DNA of 12,102 nucleotides from contig JBFGWM010000062.1 of the NCBI GenBank assembly GCA_041588495.1, positions 1 through 12,102 of the forward strand, read 5' to 3'. Made by a program: the position numbers and the translations under genes. A model generated the notes under the pieces. It searched no databases. It was given only the letters and a program-made list of their open reading frames with translations, and was not told where the DNA came from. The stretch comes from JBFGWM01 sp041588495 (GTDB taxonomy: Bacteria; Pseudomonadota; Gammaproteobacteria; Pseudomonadales; JBFGWM01). Positions 6,524 to 12,102 of the stretch are shown here, one piece after another (within the stretch, counting starts at the first letter, position 1; each line of letters starts with the position of its first letter).

Positions 6524-6578
6524 GAGCCCGGGCTCCGCAGCAGGAAAATCAGCAGGTCCCGATCCGCGCCCGGGCCCA
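6524..6578. repeat. Two copies of the palindrome GCCCGGGC in the convergent gap
   Basis: The 79-bp gap between the SH3 gene and the Rdx gene, which end toward each other, contains GAGCCCGGGCTC (6524-6535, a perfect 12-bp palindrome) and a second GCCCGGGC core at 6568-6575. The two cores can pair with themselves or with each other. There is no T-run on either side, so a standard intrinsic terminator is not supported. A role in stopping convergent transcription is only a guess, and such motifs arise by chance in GC-rich DNA. Confidence 0.3.
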
Positions 6579-6866
6579 TTAATCCCCTGAACCGACCCGG
6601 TCGGTGTGACCCAGGTCACGACCCGGCGCGACGCGGTCGCGTACGGCCTGCTTGAGTTCACGGATGTCTGGAAATCCACCGTCGCGCACGCGGCACCAGA
6701 GCAGTTCGTCTTCAACCCGGACCTGGAAAACCCCGCCGCTTCCCGGCACCAGTTTCACCGCGTCGAGGTCGGTTCCGAAAGTCTGCAGCAGTTCCTGGGC
6801 CACCCATCCGGCCCGCAGCAGCCAGTGACACTGGGTGCAATACTCGATCTCCACCACGCCGCTCAT
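6579..6866 (-). CDS. Rdx family protein (SelT/SelW/SelH-like, CxxC form)
   Basis: A 95-residue thioredoxin-like protein of the Rdx family, the bacterial relatives of selenoproteins W, T and H. The redox motif is CTQC (residues 10-13), in the context VEIEYCTQCHWLLRAGWVAQ (5-24); both positions are cysteine and there is no in-frame TGA for selenocysteine. The end follows the family pattern FPDIRELKQAVRDRVAPG (65-82) and LGHTDR (84-89). Partner and substrate are not known for bacterial members. The ATG overlaps the stop of the CaiB-family gene as ATGA (4 bp), so the two are translationally coupled. It is the last gene of the operon. Identity is good; function is open. Confidence 0.87.
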   Translation of the reverse strand: MSGVVEIEYCTQCHWLLRAGWVAQELLQTFGTDLDAVKLVPGSGGVFQVRVEDELLWCRVRDGGFPDIRELKQAVRDRVAPGRDLGHTDRVGSGD

Positions 6867-8077
6867 TGCGTTGATTCACCGCCGCGGGCACCGCCCGGAC
6901 CGAACACGCCGTCCGCGGCCAGCGCTGCGAGTTCCCCGGCACTGAAACCGGCCTCTTGCAGGACCGCGTGCGTGTCGGCGCCGAGTGGCCGGCCCACGTG
7001 CCGGTACACCGGCTCGGCTGCAGAGAACCGGATCGGACAGGCCGCCTGGCGCTGTTCGCTGCCGTCGCCGCGGGGCACGCCGACCACCAGGCCGCGCGCC
7101 TCCACCTGGGGATGGGAAACCGCCTCCTCCAGGGTCGCCTCGGGTTCCACGCAACAATCCAGGCCGGCAAACACCGCCTGCCATTCGCACAGGTCGCGCT
7201 CGAGAAACTTCTCGCGCAGGGCGGCTTTCACCGCGGCCTGGGTTTCCGGGTCCGGACTGAGCGCTTTCGACGCCAGCTCCGACAGACCCAACGCACCGAA
7301 CAACTGTGCGCTGAACGCCGGTTCCAGGCTGCCCACCGAGAGATAGCGGCCGTCGCGGGTCGCGTAGTAGTCGTAGAACGAGCCGCCGTTAAGCAGTTCG
7401 CCCTCGCGCTCCGGCACCTCGCCGCAGGCCAGGAAACCCGCCCCCGCCATGGCGTGCATGGCGAACGCGCAGTCCGTCATGCTGATGTCGATGAACTGGC
7501 CCTCGCCGGTGCGCTCGCGCTGCACCAGCGCGGCGAGGATGCCGATGACCGCGTGGTGAGACCCACCGGCCACGTCCGCGACCTGTATCCCCAGGGGCAG
7601 CGGCCCGCTTTCGCGGCGACCCGTGTAACTGCTGACCCCCGACACCGCGAGGTAATTGATGTCGTGTCCCGCGCGATCGCGGTACGGCCCGGTCTGGCCG
7701 TACCCGGTCACCGCGCAGTAGACGAGACCCGGGTGGACCTTGCGCAGGCTCTCGTAACCGATCCCGAGACGATCCATGACCCCCGGCCGGAACTGCTCAA
7801 GCAGCACATCGAAGCCGCCCACCAGCCGGTGTACGAGTTCCTTCGCCCCTGGTTTCTTGAGGTCCAGTCCCACGGACTGCTTGGACCGGTTGAGATGGGC
7901 GTGAGCGGCGCTGGCGTCGCCATCATGGGGCGGCATCACGCGCACCAGGTCGGCACGCACGGGCGATTCGACGTGCACCACCGCGGCGCCGCGGTCGGCC
8001 AGCATCATGGATGCGTACGGCCCCGGCAGCAGGGTCGAGAAATCGAGGACGCGCAGGCCCTCGAGGGGCGGATTCAC
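6863..8077 (-). CDS. CaiB/BaiF-family protein, probable alpha-methylacyl-CoA racemase
   Basis: The protein is a family III CoA-transferase fold member. PLEGLRVLDFSTLLPGPYAS (4-23) and SKQSVGLDLK (65-74) are family signatures. Three residues fit the catalytic set of alpha-methylacyl-CoA racemase (His126, Asp156 and Glu241 in the Mycobacterium enzyme): His138 in AGHDINYL, Asp168 in ADVAGG and Glu252 in GSLEPAF, spaced 30 and 84 residues against 30 and 85. This favours epimerisation of 2-methylacyl-CoA thioesters over CoA transfer. The open frame reaches a TTG at 8134 inside the upstream gene, but GTG at 8077-8075 is preferred: it lies 7 bp after the ligase stop and just before the conserved N terminus, giving 404 residues. 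The ribosome site is weak. The ligase upstream would make its CoA-ester substrate. Confidence 0.88.
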   Translation of the reverse strand: MNPPLEGLRVLDFSTLLPGPYASMMLADRGAAVVHVESPVRADLVRVMPPHDGDASAAHAHLNRSKQSVGLDLKKPGAKELVHRLVGGFDVLLEQFRPGVMDRLGIGYESLRKVHPGLVYCAVTGYGQTGPYRDRAGHDINYLAVSGVSSYTGRRESGPLPLGIQVADVAGGSHHAVIGILAALVQRERTGEGQFIDISMTDCAFAMHAMAGAGFLACGEVPEREGELLNGGSFYDYYATRDGRYLSVGSLEPAFSAQLFGALGLSELASKALSPDPETQAAVKAALREKFLERDLCEWQAVFAGLDCCVEPEATLEEAVSHPQVEARGLVVGVPRGDGSEQRQAACPIRFSAAEPVYRHVGRPLGADTHAVLQEAGFSAGELAALAADGVFGPGGARGGESTQ

Positions 8078-8084
8078 GCGCCGG

Positions 8085-9737
8085 TCAGGCCGATGCCCAG
8101 ACCACTGGCTTGTCGGAACCGGCAGCCTCGGCAATTTCCTGGAACTTCTTCTCGACCACGTGACGCTTGACCTTGAGGGTGGGCGTGAGCATGCCGTTCT
8201 CGATGGCCCAGGGTTCCCCGGCGACGATCAGGCAGTCGAGACGCTCGTGGGGCTCGATGCGCTGATTCACGGACTCCAGGGTTTTCGCCAGTTCCTTCTC
8301 GATCTCGTCCTTCGGCTTCGTGCGCGCGGCCTCGGAAAGCACGATCACCGCGACCGGTTGCGGCATGTTGGTCCCCATCACGCAGATCTGCTCGATGTCG
8401 GTGTTTTCGGCCAGCTTGCCCTCCACCGGGGACGGCGCCACGTACTTGCCCTTGGAGGTCTTGAAGATCTCCTTGACCCGCCCGGTGATGCGCAGGTAAC
8501 CCTCGCTGTCGAGTTCACCGCGGTCGCCCGAGTAAAGCCAGCCGTCCTTGAGCACCTCGGCCGTTTTTTCGGGTTCGAGGTAGTAGCCGATCATGTTCGC
8601 CTTGGTGCGGAACAGGATTTCGCCGTTGTCGTCGATGCGGATCTCGCAACCGGGCATCGGCCGCCCCACGGTGCCGCGGCGCACGCTGCCGGCGAGGTTG
8701 AAGGTCCCGTAGGCGAAATTCTCGGTCATCGCGTAGCCTTCCTGGATCTCGATGCCGATCTTCAGGTACCAGTCGAGCAGCGCCGGGGAGATTGCCGCGG
8801 CGCCACTGACCGTGATCCGCGCGCAGTCCAGTCCCAGGTTCTTGCGGATCTTGCTGGCGATCAGGTCGCGGACCACCGGAACCCGCAGCAGAAAGTCGAG
8901 CTTTTTCTGCGGGAGTTTCTCCAGCACGCCCATCTGGAAGCGGGTCCACAGGCGCGGCACCGAGAAGAAGATGGTCGGCGAAACCGACTGCAGGTCCTCG
9001 ATGAACGTATCCAGGGACTCGGCAAAGGAGATCTTCATGCCGCAGTACAGGCTGGCCATCTCGATCAGCAAGCGCTCCGCGACGTGGGACAGCGGCAGGT
9101 AGGAGATCGCCCGGTCACCCAGCCCGATCCCGGTCTCGCGCACGGCGTTGCTGGCGGCGAAGGACACCGCTTCGAAACTGTGCTCCACGCCCTTGGGATT
9201 GCCGGTGGTGCCGGAGGTGTAGATGATCGTGGCGATGTCGTCGAGGGCGCGCTTGGGATTGCCCTTGATCGGCGCGTGGCCGGCAAGCAGTTCCTCCCAG
9301 CTGTGATCGGCCCGCATCCCGGGGTACGGCATGCCCACCCGGATCACGCCCTCGGGGATGCCCGCTTCCATGCCCTGCCAGTCGTCCAGTTTGCCGGTGA
9401 ACACCAGCTTCGTCTCGCTGTGCTCCAGGATGTAACGGGTCGTCTCGGCGGTCTGGTTCGGGTACAGGGGGACCGAGATACAGCCGCTGGCCATGATCGC
9501 GAGATCGGCCATGATCCATTCCGCGCAGTTCTTGGACAGGATTCCGACCCGGTCGCCCGGTTCCATGCCCAGCGCCTGCAGGGCCGCCGCCATGCGCCGC
9601 ACCCGGGTGCCGACCTCGCTCCAGGTGTATTCCCGGAACACGCGGTCCCGTGGCTGGCGAAGGTAGACGCGGTCGGGAGCGGTCTTCTCCCAGTGACAAA
9701 GCATGTCGACCGGGGTCTTGAGCTTGCTGGCGGCCAT
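8085..9737 (-). CDS. Long-chain acyl-CoA ligase (AMP-binding, ANL superfamily)
   Basis: Activates a fatty or related carboxylic acid to acyl-AMP and then acyl-CoA. Motifs seen in the 550-residue protein are the P-loop YTSGTTGNPKG (173-183), the substrate/adenine motif QEGYAMTEN (332-340), YSGDRGELD (402-410), the hinge GRVKEIFKTSKGKYVAPSPVE (419-439, a long-chain type signature, ends shown by GRVKEIF and APSPVE) and the C-terminal lysine region LTPTLKVKR (517-525). The exact chain length is not readable from sequence. The frame is open to 9884, but ATG at 9737-9735 is chosen because AGGAG (9752-9748) lies ten bases upstream and the family begins near KTPVDMLCHWEKTAPD. It heads the operon with the racemase-like and Rdx genes and diverges from hsbA. 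Confidence 0.92.
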   Translation of the reverse strand: MAASKLKTPVDMLCHWEKTAPDRVYLRQPRDRVFREYTWSEVGTRVRRMAAALQALGMEPGDRVGILSKNCAEWIMADLAIMASGCISVPLYPNQTAETTRYILEHSETKLVFTGKLDDWQGMEAGIPEGVIRVGMPYPGMRADHSWEELLAGHAPIKGNPKRALDDIATIIYTSGTTGNPKGVEHSFEAVSFAASNAVRETGIGLGDRAISYLPLSHVAERLLIEMASLYCGMKISFAESLDTFIEDLQSVSPTIFFSVPRLWTRFQMGVLEKLPQKKLDFLLRVPVVRDLIASKIRKNLGLDCARITVSGAAAISPALLDWYLKIGIEIQEGYAMTENFAYGTFNLAGSVRRGTVGRPMPGCEIRIDDNGEILFRTKANMIGYYLEPEKTAEVLKDGWLYSGDRGELDSEGYLRITGRVKEIFKTSKGKYVAPSPVEGKLAENTDIEQICVMGTNMPQPVAVIVLSEAARTKPKDEIEKELAKTLESVNQRIEPHERLDCLIVAGEPWAIENGMLTPTLKVKRHVVEKKFQEIAEAAGSDKPVVWASA

Positions 9738-9895
9738 CGTTCTGAGTCTCCTGGTCTGCTGATTCCTTGTACAGGCGGAACCGTGTGCCGGCGAGCGTAT
9801 GAATTCGCCGCGTCCACCGGGAGTTAAAGCTACCACAGGACGTGCATGGCGTGGAGATACCCCGGCCACGAACCTGCCATCCATTCACTGTGATG

Positions 9896-9908
9896 GGCGT
9901 GGCACGCC
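9896..9908. repeat. 13-bp dyad GGCGTG-G-CACGCC upstream of the STAS gene
   Basis: A perfect inverted repeat of two 6-bp arms around one base lies in the 261-bp divergent gap (9738-9998), about 90 bp before the STAS start. It has the form of an operator for a dimeric regulator, but nothing in the window identifies one. The rest of this gap shows no ORF with a ribosome site, no RNA gene, and only a lone TATCCT (9923-9928) without a matching -35 box. Confidence 0.3.
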
Positions 9909-9950
9909 GCCCCGGGCTGGTTTATCCTCTGAAGGCAACAATCGGGTCGG

Positions 9951-9969
9951 GGCCCGCAACGTTCGGGCC
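9951..9969 (+). promoter_or_regulatory. Hairpin in the leader of the STAS gene
   Basis: GGCCCG (9951-9956) and CGGGCC (9964-9969) pair perfectly around the 7-base loop CAACGTT, ending 29 bp before the ATG. No U-run follows, so it is not a terminator. It leaves the ribosome site GGGGAG (9989-9994) free. If transcribed, it would be a strong 5' stem-loop that could protect or regulate the message; that role is inferred. Confidence 0.35.
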
Positions 9970-9998
9970 GACATCCGCCAAAGGCAACGGGGAGCGCC

Positions 9999-10304
9999 AT
10001 GGCAATCACCACACTCAGTTCCGACGACCGGTCGGAGATCACCATCAACATCAGCGGTCGGTTCGACTTCCGGGTCGTCGAGGATTTTCGCGACGCTTAC
10101 AGCAATGCCGGCAACGACGACACCGCGTTCATCATCGACATGCATGACACCGAGTACATGGACAGCTCCGCGCTGGGCATGCTGCTGAACATGCAGAAGA
10201 AGCTCGGCGCGGATCGTGAACGCATCCGCATCGTCAACTGCAAGCCCCACATCCGCAAGGTCCTGACCATTTCCCGGCTCGACAAGAAGTTCACCATCGA
10301 ATAA
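9999..10304 (+). CDS. hsbA: STAS-domain anti-sigma-factor antagonist, HsbA-like
   Basis: A 101-residue single STAS domain that switches partners according to phosphorylation of one serine. MDSSALGML (54-62) is the phosphorylation motif; Ser56 corresponds to the phosphoserine of SpoIIAA-type proteins. GRFDFRVVEDFRDAY (20-34) and VNCKPHIRKVLTIS (79-92) resemble Pseudomonas aeruginosa HsbA, which binds the anti-sigma factor FlgM or the diguanylate cyclase HsbD depending on its phosphorylation. The ribosome site GGGGAG (9989-9994) lies four to five bases before the ATG. Only 15 bp separate it from the regulator that follows, which supplies the kinase and phosphatase domains expected to act on it. 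No FlgM or HsbD homologue lies in the window, so the output is unknown. Assignment to STAS is firm; orthology with HsbA is from memory of the family. Confidence 0.87.
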   Translation: MAITTLSSDDRSEITINISGRFDFRVVEDFRDAYSNAGNDDTAFIIDMHDTEYMDSSALGMLLNMQKKLGADRERIRIVNCKPHIRKVLTISRLDKKFTIE

Positions 10305-10319
10305 CGGGAGAGGCGCCGC

Positions 10320-12008
10320 ATGAAGGTCCTGGTCGCGACCGAGACCGACGCGCAGTTTCGCTATTACCAGGGCCTCCTCGCCGCCGGTGAATTCGATCTC
10401 CAGCATGCGCCGGACGGGCCGGAGACCCTGCGCCTCGCGGCCTCCACCCGCCCCGACCTGGTATTGATCGACTTCGATCAGCCCGGCATCAACAGTTTCG
10501 AAATCGCGGTGCGTCTCAAGGCCGCGGAACACTCGGTATTCACGCCGGTGATGTTTGTCACCGATTGCCTGGAGAACGACGCCCTGGCGCGTTGCTACGT
10601 GGCCGGCGCCGATGACGTGATCGCCAAGCCGGTCGATCCCACCCTGCTGGCCGCGAAAATCCGTGCGCGGCAGCGCACCCGCGAGGTGAGCGAGAGGGTC
10701 CAGCGCGACCGCGACGAACTGAACGACTACCGGCGCATCCGCGAGCGCGAGGACCGCATCGCCGCGCGTTTGCTGGAAAACGCCCGTGACCAGTCCGCGG
10801 ACGACCTCCCCAGCGTGCGCACCTTCCTCGCCCCCCTGGGCGGATTCAGCGGCGACCTGGTACTCACCGAGATCAGCCCGCGGGGCAGCCTTTACCTGCT
10901 CGTCGCCGACTGCACCGGACATGGCCTCCCCGCCTCCATCGCCACGCTGCCCATCTCCCGGGTGTTCTTCACCATGGCCCGCAAGGGCCTGAACATCGGC
11001 GACATGGCCACCGAACTGAACCGCAACCTGCGCATGGTGCTGTCCGACGACATGTTCGTCGCGGCCACCGTGGTGGAACTCAACCAGCCCGGCACGCGCA
11101 TGACCGCGTGGTGCGGCGGCCTGCCCGACGGCCTCGTGGTCGGCATCGACGGCACCCTGCGCAACCGGTTGCGTTCCCAGCACATGCCCCTCGGGGTCGA
11201 GGACGACACCGACTTCGACCGCACCGTGCAGGTCTTCGAGGTCAGCGAGGGAGATCGCATCTACCTGTACACGGACGGCATCCTCGAGCCACCGCCGCCC
11301 GCCACGGAACCGGTTCCCGAATCCGCGTTCGAGAAGCTGGTTGGAGACGCCATCCGCGCCCATCCCGACGGCGACGCCTGCTTCCGCGCCATCCTCGGCG
11401 AACTGGAAAAAATCCAGGCCGGCGGCGAGACCACCGACGACCGCACGCTGGTGGAGATCACCGCTGCCCCGCTGGAGGCGGCACCCCATGCGACCCTTCC
11501 CGCGGACCTCGAGGGCATGCTGCCCTGGCAGCTGGAGTTCCGACTCGGTCCGACGCAGTTGCGCCTCGCGGACCCGGTAAACCAGGTGGTGGCGATGCTG
11601 GGTGAAAGCCCCTGCCTGGCCGATCACAAGGATGTCGCATTCACGGTGCTGTCCGAGATGTACACCAACGCCCTCGATCACGGACTGCTCGGCCTCGATT
11701 CCGCCATGAAAGAGGACGAGGACGGCTTCATCGAGTATTACCAGGCTAAGGCGGAGCGCCTCGACACGCTGCAGGAAGGCACCATCGAGATCCGCGTCGC
11801 GTTCACGCCCGCGGCGCGCGGCGGACGCCTGGATTTCGGCATTCTCGATTCGGGATCGGGGTTCGACTATGCCGCCGCCCTGCAACGGGAAATGGACGAC
11901 GATGCCGCGCACGGGCGCGGCCTCACCCTGATCCGCACCTTCGCCGACCGCGTCGAATATGCGGACGGTGGCCGCCGCATGGAAGTCTCCATGCCGCTGG
12001 TGTTCTGA
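10320..12008 (+). CDS. hsbR: Response regulator with PP2C phosphatase and HATPase kinase domains, HsbR-like
   Basis: A 562-residue cytoplasmic partner-switching regulator. REC domain (1-115): phosphoacceptor Asp51 in LIDFDQPG, Thr81 and Lys103 (AKPVDP). The acidic pair near the N terminus is weak, with VATETD where most receivers have Asp-Asp. A helical linker spans about 118-155. PP2C/SpoIIE phosphatase domain (about 170-382): FSGDLV (176-181), VADCTGHGLPASI (195-207), YTDG (317-320) and TTDDRT (371-376), so the metal-binding acids are present. HATPase of the RsbW type (about 405-560): N box SEMYTNALDHG (445-455), G1 DSGSGFD (510-516) and G2 HGRGLTLIRT (531-540). P. aeruginosa HsbR has the same order and both phosphorylates and dephosphorylates HsbA under control of HptB. 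SD GGGAG lies nine bases before the ATG. No HptB gene is seen. Confidence 0.9.
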   Translation: MKVLVATETDAQFRYYQGLLAAGEFDLQHAPDGPETLRLAASTRPDLVLIDFDQPGINSFEIAVRLKAAEHSVFTPVMFVTDCLENDALARCYVAGADDVIAKPVDPTLLAAKIRARQRTREVSERVQRDRDELNDYRRIREREDRIAARLLENARDQSADDLPSVRTFLAPLGGFSGDLVLTEISPRGSLYLLVADCTGHGLPASIATLPISRVFFTMARKGLNIGDMATELNRNLRMVLSDDMFVAATVVELNQPGTRMTAWCGGLPDGLVVGIDGTLRNRLRSQHMPLGVEDDTDFDRTVQVFEVSEGDRIYLYTDGILEPPPPATEPVPESAFEKLVGDAIRAHPDGDACFRAILGELEKIQAGGETTDDRTLVEITAAPLEAAPHATLPADLEGMLPWQLEFRLGPTQLRLADPVNQVVAMLGESPCLADHKDVAFTVLSEMYTNALDHGLLGLDSAMKEDEDGFIEYYQAKAERLDTLQEGTIEIRVAFTPAARGGRLDFGILDSGSGFDYAAALQREMDDDAAHGRGLTLIRTFADRVEYADGGRRMEVSMPLVF

Positions 12009-12014
12009 ACCCGG

Positions 12015-12043
12015 TTGACGCGGGCGCCGGCTGCGGCAAAACT
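12015..12043 (+). promoter_or_regulatory. Possible promoter for the gene starting at 12085
   Basis: TTGACG (12015-12020, five of six matches) is followed after 17 bp by AAAACT (12038-12043, only three of six matches). It lies just after the hsbR stop. The -10 box is poor, so this is tentative. Confidence 0.25.
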
Positions 12044-12084
12044 GGCATCCGGAACATGGCTGGCCCCACGAAGGTGAAATCCCG

Positions 12085-12102
12085 ATGCCCCAACTCAAGA
12101 CA
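12085..12102 (+). CDS. Start of an unidentified gene, cut by the window edge
   Basis: ATG at 12085 follows AAGGTGA (12071-12077) by seven bases, a fair ribosome site and spacing. Only six codons are seen (MPQLKT), too few to name a family. The gap after hsbR is 76 bp and no terminator is visible, so it may be cotranscribed with hsbA-hsbR. Confidence 0.5.

Noticed and set aside
6579..6866. Selenocysteine in the SelW-like protein
   Set aside because: Both motif positions are cysteine codons and no in-frame TGA occurs before the TAA stop.
8007..9827. Plus-strand open frame (606 codons) opposite the acyl-CoA ligase
   Set aside because: Antisense to a complete ANL enzyme with all motifs. The translated sequence is rich in His, Asp, Val and Gly and has no domain.
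9900..9928. Sigma-54 or sigma-70 promoter before hsbA (TGGCAC, TATCCT)
   Set aside because: TGGCAC is not followed by a TTGC at the needed distance for sigma-54, and it matches TTGACA at only two positions for sigma-70.
9885..12098. Minus-strand open frame (737 codons) opposite hsbA and hsbR
   Set aside because: Spans two unrelated real genes plus their leader without a domain of its own, which is typical of a shadow frame at this base composition.

Overview
This GC-rich window holds ordinary bacterial chromosome with short gaps and dense, mostly co-directional genes. The proteins resemble gammaproteobacterial families: a YciO/RNase AM/YciB/YciI set as in the E. coli yci region, a TIGR04211-type SH3 protein, and an HsbA/HsbR pair of the Pseudomonas type. 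I infer a high-GC, non-enteric gammaproteobacterium, possibly of the Chromatiales/Ectothiorhodospiraceae; the species cannot be fixed from sequence alone. I see no rRNA, tRNA, insertion sequence, phage gene or CRISPR array. The longest gene-free stretch is 261 bp (9738-9998).

Left block (1-4773, minus strand, read right to left): rnm (PHP nuclease), yciO, trpS, scpA and scpB. rnm and yciO overlap at GTGA; scpA and scpB overlap by one base at TGATG. trpS has its own good sigma-70 promoter overlapping the yciO stop codon and probably starts at TTG. scpB runs off the left edge inside a perfect 9-bp tandem repeat that encodes (Ser-Glu-Val)n. ScpA and ScpB are the kleisin and winged-helix partners of SMC in chromosome segregation.

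Middle block (4825-6499, plus strand): yciB (inner-membrane protein), yciI (small YCII-domain protein) and a secreted SH3/coiled-coil/membrane-anchor protein with its own TTGACA promoter. Convergent to it is a three-gene minus-strand operon (9737 to 6579): a long-chain acyl-CoA ligase, a CaiB/BaiF-family protein carrying the alpha-methylacyl-CoA racemase catalytic residues, and a SelW-like Rdx protein with CxxC. The first two plausibly activate and epimerise (branched) fatty acids; the role of the third is unknown.

Right block (9999-12102, plus strand): a STAS anti-sigma-factor antagonist (HsbA-like) followed 15 bp later by a three-domain regulator (REC, PP2C phosphatase, HATPase kinase; HsbR-like). 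This is a self-contained partner-switching module in which one protein carries both domains expected to phosphorylate and dephosphorylate the STAS protein. A further gene begins at 12085 and is cut after six codons.

Most notable: the in-frame scpB repeat, a four-cysteine motif in TrpRS that matches the iron-sulfur TrpRS type, the HsbA/HsbR module with structured leader DNA, and the acyl-CoA operon ending in an Rdx gene. I see no wholly new system that the sequence alone would prove.
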